Positions 54,901 through 62,849 of a DNA stretch of 64,000 nucleotides are shown piece by piece. Under the pieces are notes generated by a model. The model searched no databases. It was not told where the DNA came from and saw only the letters and a program-made list of their open reading frames with translations. The DNA lies in the NCBI GenBank assembly GCA_028284445.1, contig JANQRS010000017.1, positions 62,001-126,000 of the forward strand, read 5' to 3'. Within the stretch, counting starts at the first letter, position 1, and every line of letters starts with the position of its first letter. The DNA is from Calditrichia bacterium. Its GTDB lineage: Bacteria > Calditrichota > Calditrichia > RBG-13-44-9 > J075. Both the position numbers and the translations under genes were made by a program.

Positions 54901-54993
54901 AAAGCGCCGCTGAGCAATGAAGATTCCGGGTCTTTTCGCTTTGGAATAAGCGGGACTGCACAGAACGGAAAGATAGAAGGAAGCGATAAATGA
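51988..54993 (+). CDS. NarL-type sensor histidine kinase with multiple PAS and GAF domains
   Basis: A 1001-residue soluble kinase with no membrane helix. Modules: PAS about 48-160 (FFDSIADAIGVIAMDG), PAS/PAC about 165-290 (MWLATMERTPRLIYVNSAF; HSRAFDIRDDSG), PAS about 295-420 (KVGVWEWDFKTNDIIFD), GAF about 440-590, GAF about 615-755 (IINAKATTIYILD), then HisKA_3 with phospho-acceptor His785 (SDLHDHVGQSLAMAK) and HATPase about 880-980 (DNGRGF, GFGLFNIRERA). HisKA_3 kinases pair with NarL/FixJ regulators, and such a regulator overlaps its stop by 4 bp. Tandem GAFs suggest sensing of small molecules, gas or redox state. GGAGGA precedes ATG 51988. Confidence 0.9.
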   Translation: MSAENFGKIPLKNGKNELREHSTKHKAAQSNTGSAQPISFSPEAYREFFDSIADAIGVIAMDGTVREANRAACDLYGYTKEEIIGAPAIYVLTEGCKDKMAEALEAVKQGKTLTVETQNYRKDGSRLTTEVRISPAMFLGEVHMMVVIRDATERTRLRDQVFQSEAHFRQIAENVDEIMWLATMERTPRLIYVNSAFQEIYGYSEKDIYANPQLWLAAVHPDDKERVSLKRSNALFNGEKFDAKFRIVRPNGEICWLHSRAFDIRDDSGQVQRFAGIARDITREVEAEQALKDSEEKRRLALEAAKVGVWEWDFKTNDIIFDPILMSFLGYPEEVSRMSIQEYLHFVHPADLENDIKNIQDHMQGRTPEFETERRMLHKDGSYRTCLVRGHLVLDDAGEPLRFVGTMMDIDNLKRVENSLRSKTQRLQTMRDILAVILKGGALEQTINALLRRLKQLVPYSRASIVLLEEDGKFGRVIAMSLEQDTAVRKHTLIDASQLLVLDKIRHGEIFVAHDLHLEEYTTPIWQEIIHQGIRSLVAAPLSSDQELLGYLNVGSDQVRVFTDEDTEIIGEIADELAVTIRQARMTEEFRKKAVALEALRKGTQDITRRLNLKSVLKSIAENVCKIINAKATTIYILDKGREYAELQVAHGPGPFKIGQRVEMGMCLVGQVWQEQRPMKVDEYCSWADSLPELRPLIKGAVIGVPIMWDNEFRGVVVGSGEEVGAFSQHDLDQLELFASQAAIAIRNAELYEELLENQHRLKRLASEVSLAEEHERRSLASDLHDHVGQSLAMAKNLVAQLHNSDRNGNMDEALGQLNQLLSQSIADIRSLIFEISPPVLYELGFEPAVEWLSEQFQEKHGIEIRYSDDGREKLLDEDICIFLFKAVRELLVNMTKHAQATRASITISRVEDMIVLDIRDNGRGFDMSRIDIANGGAVGFGLFNIRERADYFGGAFDICSGIGEGTSVLLKAPLSNEDSGSFRFGISGTAQNGKIEGSDK

Positions 54994-55628
54994 TACGCAT
55001 TTTACTGGCTGATGACCACAAGATTGTCCGCGATGGATTACGGGCGCTGCTGGCGCAGGATAAGGACATGAAGGTCATTGGTGAAGCCCGTGACGGTCTT
55101 TCTGCTGTTGAGCTGGCATTGGCGCAAATACCGGACGTTATCATTATGGATGTGTCGATGCCGGAAATTTCCGGCATTGAAGCAACCCGGCAAATCGTTG
55201 AGCGGCATCCGGGGATTAAGGTAATTGCACTGTCCATGCATTCCGACAAAAGATATGTTTCGGGTATCCTCAGCGCCGGGGCTGCTGGATATCTTTTGAA
55301 GGATTGCGCTTTTGAAGAACTTGGCGATGCGATCCGTAAAGTGATTGCTGATGAAGTGTATCTCAGTCCAGGGATTACCGGGGTGGTTGTGCAAGACTAT
55401 ATTGAGCGCCTGGAACAGGGGAAGAATCAGCAAATCTTATCCAGCCGCGAGCGAGAAGTGTTGAAGTATCTGGCTGATGGTCAGAATACCAAGGAAATTG
55501 CCTACAATCTCAATGTCAGTGTAAAGACTGTGGAAACTCATCGTCGTCGCGTTATGGAAAAGCTGAATTTGCAAACGATGGCGGAATTGACCAAATATGC
55601 GATCAGAAATGGTTTGACTTCACTCTAA
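54990..55628 (+). CDS. NarL/FixJ family response regulator
   Basis: A 212-residue two-domain regulator: receiver (RILLADDHKIVRDGLRALL; Asp54 in IIMDVSMPEISG; Lys in YLLKDC) and LuxR-type HTH (LSSREREVLKYLADGQNTKEIA, NVSVKTVETHRRRVMEKL). ATG 54990 overlaps the kinase stop, so kinase and regulator form a cognate pair. Regulated genes are unknown; no obvious target repeats are seen nearby. A C-rich palindromic repeat starts 3 bp after its stop. Confidence 0.93.
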   Translation: MIRILLADDHKIVRDGLRALLAQDKDMKVIGEARDGLSAVELALAQIPDVIIMDVSMPEISGIEATRQIVERHPGIKVIALSMHSDKRYVSGILSAGAAGYLLKDCAFEELGDAIRKVIADEVYLSPGITGVVVQDYIERLEQGKNQQILSSREREVLKYLADGQNTKEIAYNLNVSVKTVETHRRRVMEKLNLQTMAELTKYAIRNGLTSL

Positions 55629-55630
55629 GA

Positions 55631-55674
55631 AACATCCACCTATATCTCCTTTCGAAGGGGATAAAGGAGATGTT
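55631..55674. repeat. C-rich palindromic intergenic repeat, copy 4
   Basis: Imperfect palindrome AACATCCACC...GGAGATGTT with the TTCGAAGG centre, 3 bp after the response regulator stop and 4 bp before the convergent gene's stop, so it could terminate both. Confidence 0.7.
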
Positions 55675-55677
55675 CCA

Positions 55678-56757
55678 TTACCTGCGAATATCAAAGTTCA
55701 CAAATTTCAACTCGACCTGATGTCCCCAGACGTAAGAGTTCAACGTCAGGGTGATTGCCTTCCCCTTGAATTTCCGGGTAGCGGAATCGATGGTGCTGAG
55801 CGTATAGCGCTTTACCGTGGTCGGTTCAGGTGCATCTTCCAAAAGCGGTGGCAGCCAATTCCGTGGTTCACATCCACGGATACTTTCAAGAACCGTATTA
55901 AAAACGGTTTCTGCAATTTGCTGATCTTCTCCGCGGTAAAAGACAAAATTACATGTCGGCCAGGCCAGGAATGAAATATTGCTGTAGAAAGCCTTGGGCA
56001 GGCTGAAGGCAGTTAAATATGTGCGTTCTTCCGGGAGTTCCCGTCCTCGAAGATTACGAAATCCGCTATCCATTGCGTCAATCACGCGGGAGATGATGGG
56101 GCAAAAGGCATCAGCTGAATTCAACACGTCCGGTTCTTCCCAGAAAATCAACTGACGCACTTCGACGCTCATGGAGCGTCCGACGTAGAAACCGGCTTTG
56201 TTCGTGCGGTCTAACTCATCTGCACGCAGACTGGTGCTCACCATTTGATCGTTGATATAGTAAATCAGGTTGGGGCCAATACTGCGAATTTTTAAACGAT
56301 TCGAGGTATTTGCTATATAAATGTTCTCCGCACTGGTCCAGGAAATGGCATTCTTCCATTCTCCGTTAACAACATACCCGTGCTGAAAGTAGCCGGCTTT
56401 GTCGATAAAGAAATAAGCAAAGTTCGCAGCATCGACAAAATCCCAAACGATGCCAATGGCGGCATTGTCCGGACCTGTTAAAGGCAATAACTGACACTCT
56501 AGCCCGAAGTCACCACTTATTTCGAAATCGTTCGACAGGGCGTTGGCAACGATCTGATCGCTGCTGCCAAGCGTTGTTAGAACATAGTTAGCATCACGCA
56601 CTTCAGCCTTGACATCCTGGTTGGTGCCGGTCCACCAGCCGATTCGGCTATCGGAGAAGTCGTGATGAAAAATGACCTGTTCCTGGGCGATGGATTTCAG
56701 CGAAAAGATCAATAGCACTGCAAGTACAAAACAACTTGATTTGGTGTTGACTGACAT
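55678..56757 (-). CDS. Secreted protein with lectin/glucanase-like beta-sandwich, function unknown
   Basis: A 359-residue exported protein; ATG 56757 with AGAGGC upstream gives MSVNTKSSCFVLAVLLIFSL as signal, a better fit than 56790. Residues about 30-200 look like a concanavalin-type sandwich (VIFHHDFSDSRIGWWTG; FGLECQLLPLTG; NFAYFFIDKAGYFQHGYVVNG; NRLKIRSIGPNLIYYINDQ; AGFYVGRSMSVEVRQLIFW), as in DUF1080/LamG-like proteins. The rest (about 205-359) has no match I recognise and contains several Cys (DAFCP, PTCNFVF, RGCEP). It lies between the two sensor-kinase loci, transcribed against the response regulator gene. Confidence 0.65.
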   Translation of the reverse strand: MSVNTKSSCFVLAVLLIFSLKSIAQEQVIFHHDFSDSRIGWWTGTNQDVKAEVRDANYVLTTLGSSDQIVANALSNDFEISGDFGLECQLLPLTGPDNAAIGIVWDFVDAANFAYFFIDKAGYFQHGYVVNGEWKNAISWTSAENIYIANTSNRLKIRSIGPNLIYYINDQMVSTSLRADELDRTNKAGFYVGRSMSVEVRQLIFWEEPDVLNSADAFCPIISRVIDAMDSGFRNLRGRELPEERTYLTAFSLPKAFYSNISFLAWPTCNFVFYRGEDQQIAETVFNTVLESIRGCEPRNWLPPLLEDAPEPTTVKRYTLSTIDSATRKFKGKAITLTLNSYVWGHQVELKFVNFDIRR

Positions 56758-57506
56758 GTACAGCCTCTGACAAGCAGATAAAGGTTTCAAATACGTGTCA
56801 ACGGTGATCGGTGAGAATTGCGGCCCGATACATGAAGCGCCGGCAAGGAGCCGGAACGGCTAATATCGGGTAATGATGGTGGTATGACAGACGGCCAGGT
56901 AGAACGAAAACGCCATTAGTGCGACCCCCACGATTCTGACACAGCTAACGTAATACGGCTACTCCAACTTCTGAAATGGTGTGAGAATAAAGGATACCGA
57001 AAAAGCATACATTACGCAATATTTAATTGGTAATCGCCGAATTTCGGGCTCTGGCGTCCTGCGCCGCTATCAGTAACTGTACGTGTGCTGAAGCTGAGTA
57101 GAGTGATAGCAAAATATACGCTCGTTAGACCGCTGTTGTGCGCTTCGGTACAGATTCAACGTACAGTTCATCAATTTTAGCAGAAGTGAATGATAAATAT
57201 CATATCAAGATTTGTTATAACTGTCACGTTGCTTTTTGCTTTTTCATTTAGTTTCTTTTACATATTACGAGCATTGCCGGAAGTGAAAGTGGGACTTCTG
57301 ATGATTGCTCGGCACCGCACAAATTAGAGACTAAATAAATAGGACGTTCAATCTTGCGATTGGGCAAAGCGCAGTTGTTGACTGGGAGTCGGCGTATAGC
57401 TTTTTTAACGTCGCGCAGGTGTCGACTTTGCTCTATATGCGCAATTGGACAAATTTCCTGAAATCGGGTTGTTAGGGGAAATGGCATTTAAATCCGATGG
57501 TAAGGT
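56758..57506. other. 749-bp intergenic region with a candidate structured element
   Basis: The longest gap in the window and divergent. At 56824-56870 an outer stem (CCCGATA with TATCGGG) encloses an inner stem-loop (CCGGC-AAGGA-GCCGG, 56840-56854); read on the minus strand it lies 54-101 nt upstream of ATG 56757, in the leader. It does not match the c-di-GMP, cobalamin, TPP or Moco riboswitch consensus I know. The rest is AT-rich; a small frame at 57248-57487 (minus) shows no family features and is not called. Confidence 0.3.
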
Positions 57507-59540
57507 ATGATGCGTATCGCGAATAAGCAGCATGAAACCGGTGGTGAAATTGCCGGTCTGAAAAAGCAGATTAAAGCGTTGCAGGCTCAGGTCCGTGATC
57601 TGCAGGCAACGCAAAATATTCTCCATAGTATTTTGGATACCAATCCCAATCATCTTTCTGTTAAAGATGGAGAGGGCGCCTTTGTTTTTGCAAATAAAGC
57701 AATGGCAGATGTCTACAATCTGTCTCCACAAGAGTTGATTGGAAAGAAGGAAAGAGATTGTAATCCGGATGTGGAAGAGATTGCCCGCTTTCATGCGGAA
57801 GATAAAGAAGTGCTGCGAACCGGCCGTCCGCTCATGATTGCCGAAGAGCAGCGAATTAGCCCGGAAACCGGCAATAGCCGGTGGGTACAAACCGTCAAAA
57901 TGCCCCTGCAACTCAAGGGAAAAGACAGCCGCTACGTCCTTGGCGTATCAACCGATATTACGGAACGAAAGCTGACGGAGCTGCTGCTAAGCGAAACGGA
58001 AGAGCGCTACAAAAGTCTCTTCAGTGACGCCCCGGTGATGTATATTATTACCCGGCAAGAAGACGGCGAAGCGATTATTGAAGACTGTAATGCCCTATTC
58101 TGCGATACGCTCAAATATACCCGCAACGAAGTTATCGGTCGTAAATTGGCAGATTTTTATACGCCGGCATCCAGACGAAAACTGAATGAAGGCGGATACC
58201 TTGCTGCATTGGACGGAACGTTCCAGATTCAGGAACGACAGCTGATGACCAATGACAATCAAATTGTTGATACCCTGTTAAACGCCATACCGGCGCCTCA
58301 CCATGCCCATAAATCCTGTGGCACCTTTGCCATGTACCTTGATATTAGCCGGCAAAAGAGTCTGGAAAAACAACTGCGGCAAGCGCAGAAGATGGAGGCG
58401 ATAGGCACACTCGCCGGCGGAATCGCGCACGATTTCAATAACATACTAGCCGCAATTCTGGGATATAGCGAACTGAACCTGCAGGATTTTGAAGAGGGCA
58501 GTGAATACTTTGCCAATTCCGAAAAAATTTATCAAGCGGCGCTGCGTGCCCGTGATCTTGTTCGGCAGATTTTAATCTTCAGTCATCAGCGCGAATATGA
58601 ATATCGTGAAACACGAATCGATATTGTGGTAAAGGAAGCCCTGAAGCTGTTGCGGGCAACCTTGCCTTCAACCATTGCGATTAAGCAATCCATCGATCGG
58701 CAATGCTGCCTGGTGAAAGCGGATCCCAGTCAAATTCATCAGGTTGTAATGAATCTCTGCACAAATTCTTTCCATGCTATGCGACGCTTCGGCGGAGAAT
58801 TGTCTGTTACGCTCAAGCGAAGCCCGGCTGAAGAAGTACCGGACCGCCTGCGTGAACAACATCCTGATGTGAGCGGCTTTATGCGGCTGACGATTCGTGA
58901 TACTGGTAGCGGAATTCCGCCGCATATTATTGAGCGTATTTTTGATCCTTTCTTTACGACCAAGAAGATGGGTGAGGGCACTGGTATCGGATTGGCTGTT
59001 GTGCATGGCATCATTCAACGTCATGAAGGGATTGTTGATGTTGAGTCTGTTGTTGATGAAGGCACCAAAGTTGACATTCTCCTGCCGGCAGTGGTGAAGA
59101 CCATACCGGAGAATACTTTCAAAAAGGAAAAGATGGCCGGTGGTACCGAGCATATTCTGTTGGTAGATGATGAAGATGTTATTGTGAATGCCAGTACACG
59201 TATGCTGGAGCGATTGGGATATCAGGTCACAGCAACCTCCAGCAGTTTTCAGGCGTTGGAGCTGTTCCAGACCCGGGCGGCGGATTTTGATTTGGTGCTC
59301 ACCGATCAAACGATGCCCGACCTTACTGGTCTGCAACTGGCCGAGGCGATTCTGGCGATTCGTCCCGGAATTCCGGTGGTTCTGATGAGTGGCTTCAACG
59401 AGCTGTCTTCAACGGCAACAGCACAGGCTGCCGGGATCCAATATTACCTCGACAAGCCAATCCGCATGGCGGATATCAGTTCCACCGTGCGCCACGCATT
59501 GGACAACCGTATGCAGAAGGCGGCTATCTCTTCGCCATAA
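57507..59540 (+). CDS. PAS-domain hybrid histidine kinase with receiver
   Basis: A 677-residue soluble hybrid kinase. A short coiled coil (about 12-38), PAS about 40-155 (HLSVKDGEGAFVFANKAMADVY), PAS about 165-290 (FSDAPVMYIITRQ), HisKA with His308 (GGIAHDFNNILAAILGYSEL), HATPase about 420-535 (DTGSGIPPHIIERIFDPFFTT; GTGIGLAVVHGI) and a C-terminal receiver about 548-665 (HILLVDDEDVI; Asp600 in LVLTDQTMPDLTG; Lys in DKP). The HDFNN motif is typical of NtrB-like hybrid kinases. No regulator is encoded next to it, so it must phosphorylate one elsewhere. Its last 17 bases overlap the convergent PLD gene. Confidence 0.9.
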   Translation: MMRIANKQHETGGEIAGLKKQIKALQAQVRDLQATQNILHSILDTNPNHLSVKDGEGAFVFANKAMADVYNLSPQELIGKKERDCNPDVEEIARFHAEDKEVLRTGRPLMIAEEQRISPETGNSRWVQTVKMPLQLKGKDSRYVLGVSTDITERKLTELLLSETEERYKSLFSDAPVMYIITRQEDGEAIIEDCNALFCDTLKYTRNEVIGRKLADFYTPASRRKLNEGGYLAALDGTFQIQERQLMTNDNQIVDTLLNAIPAPHHAHKSCGTFAMYLDISRQKSLEKQLRQAQKMEAIGTLAGGIAHDFNNILAAILGYSELNLQDFEEGSEYFANSEKIYQAALRARDLVRQILIFSHQREYEYRETRIDIVVKEALKLLRATLPSTIAIKQSIDRQCCLVKADPSQIHQVVMNLCTNSFHAMRRFGGELSVTLKRSPAEEVPDRLREQHPDVSGFMRLTIRDTGSGIPPHIIERIFDPFFTTKKMGEGTGIGLAVVHGIIQRHEGIVDVESVVDEGTKVDILLPAVVKTIPENTFKKEKMAGGTEHILLVDDEDVIVNASTRMLERLGYQVTATSSSFQALELFQTRAADFDLVLTDQTMPDLTGLQLAEAILAIRPGIPVVLMSGFNELSSTATAQAAGIQYYLDKPIRMADISSTVRHALDNRMQKAAISSP

Positions 59541-60609
59541 ACACCGAGATTGGACCCAACGATTTCATCGTGAAATGACGAATATATCCCTTGATGTCAT
59601 TTACCGGCTGGGTCGAGGGGACCGTTTTAGCCAAATCCACTTCCATTACCCGCTTCCGAAAATCAGCAACCACATTCTTTTCCGTAATGACGGCGGCAAT
59701 TTCCTGATGCGAGCTATAGCTCAAATAGTCAAAATTTGACGAGCCCATAATCAACACTTTGTTATCAATGAGCATCGCTTTCAGGTGGGTCATTTTTTCT
59801 GTGAATAAGCGCAGATTAAACTGGCCTCGTGCACTCTCCCAACGGGTGTATTCGCCGATGCTCTTTTTGTTATTATTGCTTGGGCTAACGATGGTGATTT
59901 TGACGCCGCGATCGCGTGCTTTGGCCAGGCGAGCGTAAAAGGGGAAAGATAAATACGGGCTCTCGATAAATATCGAGTCCCGGGCATCATCAATACGCTG
60001 CAAAATATCCTGAAAGCGCTCCTGATTGGTTGAACCATCAAATAGATGCAGGGTGATATCACCAAAGGTTTTGGAGGCGCCGACGTCGCGACCGTGCCAG
60101 GTATTTAAATAATCTTTCTTTAGGAAAGCGGTGATATCTGCATCCTCGATGCGGAGCATCATATCATGCCAGTCAAAATTATGCTCGCTGAAGTTGATGC
60201 CGCCGATATATGAAATATGGTCATCAACGATGATCAATTTCTTGTGATTGCGGGACATAAATCGGCTCATCAGCAAGCCAACCGGATTGGTGAATTGAAC
60301 CTGAACACCTTTCTCTTTTAGCTCGTCGATCATATTGTGGGTGCGCGCAACCTCATGCCGCAGCTCGTTGTCCCGCAGGTTTTTGGGAGTATATAAGAAG
60401 CGATCGTTGATGATGTACTTCGTGAAGCTGTCTACCAAAATACGTTTGTCTTCGGCCCGGGCTTGTTGCATAGCCGATGCCAGCCCCAGTCCTACAGAAT
60501 CGCCTTCAAAAGACAGCGTCTGTACGAATATCGATTGATTGGCTTGTCTAATGTCTTTCTGCAATTGCTGCCAAAATTCTGCAGAATCCACCAGGAGTTT
60601 CATTGTCAT
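59524..60609 (-). CDS. Phospholipase D-like / cardiolipin synthase-like protein
   Basis: A 361-residue protein with two HKD motifs: NHKKLIIVDDHISYIGGIN and THLKAMLIDNKVLIMGSSN, each His-x-Lys-x4-Asp with the following Gly-Ser/Gly-Gly-Asn. Paired HKD domains form one active site for phosphatidyl transfer or hydrolysis. ATG 60609 (AGGTGGAG upstream) is chosen; the open frame beyond to 60867 is Cys-rich and non-conserved. There are no N-terminal membrane helices as in ClsA, so it resembles ClsB/ClsC or soluble PLD-like proteins. With the exported glycerophosphodiesterase nearby, phospholipid turnover is plausible. Confidence 0.85.
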   Translation of the reverse strand: MTMKLLVDSAEFWQQLQKDIRQANQSIFVQTLSFEGDSVGLGLASAMQQARAEDKRILVDSFTKYIINDRFLYTPKNLRDNELRHEVARTHNMIDELKEKGVQVQFTNPVGLLMSRFMSRNHKKLIIVDDHISYIGGINFSEHNFDWHDMMLRIEDADITAFLKKDYLNTWHGRDVGASKTFGDITLHLFDGSTNQERFQDILQRIDDARDSIFIESPYLSFPFYARLAKARDRGVKITIVSPSNNNKKSIGEYTRWESARGQFNLRLFTEKMTHLKAMLIDNKVLIMGSSNFDYLSYSSHQEIAAVITEKNVVADFRKRVMEVDLAKTVPSTQPVNDIKGYIRHFTMKSLGPISVFMAKR

Positions 60610-60885
60610 GTCTCCACCTCTCCTTTCTGTCTTACCTATGCAGCACATATACCATGCCAGATTAAGCCCTATGCGTTCTTTGCGTGCATAATGCGCCGAA
60701 TTTCGTTGGAAATCGCTTATTCTGCAACAGATATCGGAAAATTCGCTATATACATACCCTGCTGTTTTACAACTTCCGAGTCCCTCATTTCGTTTCACGA
60801 TGGGCAAAATCGACAAAAGTGGCGTCAGGCACGTCGAATTCCACGAGAGTTTTGCTTTAGATAGCATTTATATGTTTATTTTGAT

Positions 60886-61599
60886 ATGCGTTTTGTAGTG
60901 ATATTGGCTGTGGCTTGTTGCCTTACCCTTCAGTGCCGAACCAGCGATGTGAAAACATCTCCATTTGAAAGGCAGCGGGAAATGATGGTGAAGCGCCAAA
61001 TAGAGAAGCGGGGGATTCGCGATCCTCGTATATTGACAGTTATGCGCGCTGTGAAGCGGCATCTTTTTGTCTTGCCGAAATGGCAGGAACATGCCTATGA
61101 TGATCGTCCCCTGCCTATTGGCGAAGGCCAAACAATTTCCCAGCCCTACGTTGTTGCATTTATGACTGAAGCGCTTAAGCCCACCCCAGACATGCGGGTG
61201 CTGGAGGTTGGGACCGGCTCCGGGTATCAAGCAGCGATTCTCGCTGAATTGTGTAAAGATGTTTACACAATTGAATTGGTGGAATCGCTGGGGTTGAAGG
61301 CAGGCGCTTTGATGGATGAACTGGGATATGATAACGTATATACAAGAATTGGAGACGGCTATCAGGGCTGGCCGGAAGCCGCTCCTTTTGACGCAATCAT
61401 TGTCACTTGTTCGGCCAGTCACGTACCGAAACCGCTAAAGCAACAATTGGCTGAAGGCGGCAAAATGATTATTCCTGTCGGTAAGCCAGGTCATCAGGAA
61501 TTAATTGTGCTGACCAAAAGCGGGGACGTGCTTCAGGAAGACGCTGTGTTGCCAGTGCGTTTCGTACCAATGCTGGGGGAAGACGGACAGCGGTATTGA
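60886..61599 (+). CDS. pcm: Protein-L-isoaspartate O-methyltransferase, exported form
   Basis: A 237-residue PIMT: MVKRQIEKRGIRDPRIL, MRAVKRHLFV, DDRPLPIGEGQTISQPYVVA (substrate-binding loop), VLEVGTGSGYQAAILAEL (SAM motif I), YDNVYTRIGDGYQGWP, FDAIIVTCSASHVP and GGKMIIPVG. It methylates isoaspartyl residues in aged proteins to start their repair. The N-terminus has an extra hydrophobic stretch with Cys residues (RFVVILAVACCLTLQC); Gln before Cys is a poor lipobox, so it may be a signal peptide, anchor or weak lipoprotein signal. SAM is not available in the periplasm, which makes export puzzling. No ribosome binding site is clear at ATG 60886. Confidence 0.87.
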   Translation: MRFVVILAVACCLTLQCRTSDVKTSPFERQREMMVKRQIEKRGIRDPRILTVMRAVKRHLFVLPKWQEHAYDDRPLPIGEGQTISQPYVVAFMTEALKPTPDMRVLEVGTGSGYQAAILAELCKDVYTIELVESLGLKAGALMDELGYDNVYTRIGDGYQGWPEAAPFDAIIVTCSASHVPKPLKQQLAEGGKMIIPVGKPGHQELIVLTKSGDVLQEDAVLPVRFVPMLGEDGQRY

Positions 61600-61605
61600 G
61601 GCTTA

Positions 61606-61653
61606 TTACATCCCCCTTTATCCTCCTTCGAAGGGGGATAAAGGGGGATGTAA
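61606..61653. repeat. C-rich palindromic intergenic repeat, copy 5
   Basis: TTACATCCCCCTTTATCC ... GGATAAAGGGGGATGTAA with a TTCGAAGG centre, 7 bp after the pcm stop. Confidence 0.8.
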
Positions 61654-61713
61654 CCTACCGACAATACCCTCTTTTCCTGCGCACTCTGTAGTGAATTTTT
61701 ATGTGGAGACAAC

Positions 61714-62739
61714 ATGAAACCAACATACATAATTCTAATACTAGTCTTGATTGGCCTGATACCCCTTTGGGCCAATGAGGACAAGCTGGTGATTGCCCAT
61801 CGCGGTGCTTCAGGTTATCTGCCGGAGCACACCTTGGAAGCCAAAGCCCTGGCATATGGCATGGGCGCGGATTATATCGAGCAGGATCTGGTCGTCAGTA
61901 AGGATAATCACCTGATAGTCCTGCATGACATCCATCTGGATGCGGTGACCGATGTCGCGGAACGCTTCCCGAAGCGCGCACGCGACGACGGGCGCTTTTA
62001 TGTCATCGACTTTACGCTTGATGAGATTAAGCAGCTGCGGGTTCATGAGCGGCGGGATCCCAAAGTTGGAAACGTCGTGTTCCCCGGCCGTTTTCCATCG
62101 GGTAAATCGCGCTTCTCGGTTGCCACTTTTCAGGAAGAAATCGAATTGATTCAGGGGCTCAATAAATCTACCGGCAAGAATGTCGGTATTTATCCGGAAA
62201 TAAAATCGCCGGCATGGCATCAAAAAGAAGGCAAGGATATTACCCGTCTGACCCTGGAGATGCTCTGGGAATACGGATATCGCAATAAAAATGATGCGGT
62301 ATTTGTGCAATGCTTTGAGCCGGCGCCTCTGAAGCGGATTCGCAATGAGCTTAAATCTCAGCTGCGACTCGTACAATTGATTTGGACGGAGAACAATGAG
62401 GCGCTTGGCATAGACTATGAACGGATGATCACGCCTGAAGGTATGGCCGACATTGCCAAGTATGCCAATGGCATCGGCCCATCGCTAAATCACTTCATCC
62501 CAGGGCTAAAGGATCTATTTGGTTTGGAGAAAGTATCGCTTGTCGATCTCGCCCATCAAAACAACCTCGTGGTTCATGCCTATACTTTTCGCACGGATCA
62601 ATTGCCGGGAATGATTGCTGATATTGATCTGATGCACGAACTATTCCTGATCAACATCGGCATCGACGGCGGGTTTACGGATTTCCCTGACAGGATGGTT
62701 GAATTTTTGAGGAGCGCAAAGCGGACGAACGGAGAGTAG
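61714..62739 (+). CDS. glpQ: Glycerophosphodiester phosphodiesterase, periplasmic
   Basis: A 341-residue GlpQ-type enzyme with a signal peptide (TYIILILVLIGLIPLWA-NED). Signature: VIAHRGASGYLPEHTLEAKA, GADYIEQDLVVSKDNHLIVLHD (catalytic Glu, Asp and His), IYPEIKSP and GIDGGFTDFPD. It hydrolyses glycerophosphodiesters from degraded phospholipids to glycerol-3-phosphate and an alcohol. GGAG precedes ATG 61714. The length and the insert with FPKRARDDGRFYVIDFT match E. coli periplasmic GlpQ rather than the cytoplasmic UgpQ. No G3P transporter is in the window. Confidence 0.93.
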   Translation: MKPTYIILILVLIGLIPLWANEDKLVIAHRGASGYLPEHTLEAKALAYGMGADYIEQDLVVSKDNHLIVLHDIHLDAVTDVAERFPKRARDDGRFYVIDFTLDEIKQLRVHERRDPKVGNVVFPGRFPSGKSRFSVATFQEEIELIQGLNKSTGKNVGIYPEIKSPAWHQKEGKDITRLTLEMLWEYGYRNKNDAVFVQCFEPAPLKRIRNELKSQLRLVQLIWTENNEALGIDYERMITPEGMADIAKYANGIGPSLNHFIPGLKDLFGLEKVSLVDLAHQNNLVVHAYTFRTDQLPGMIADIDLMHELFLINIGIDGGFTDFPDRMVEFLRSAKRTNGE

Positions 62740-62849
62740 GAACACGAAATGCCAAAATGACCGTAACCATAGTATTGAAATAGTTGGTAAATTTGTGAAA
62801 ATTCGAGCGAATTCGTGGTAAATCTTTAAACTGCAAGAGGAGATATGTT

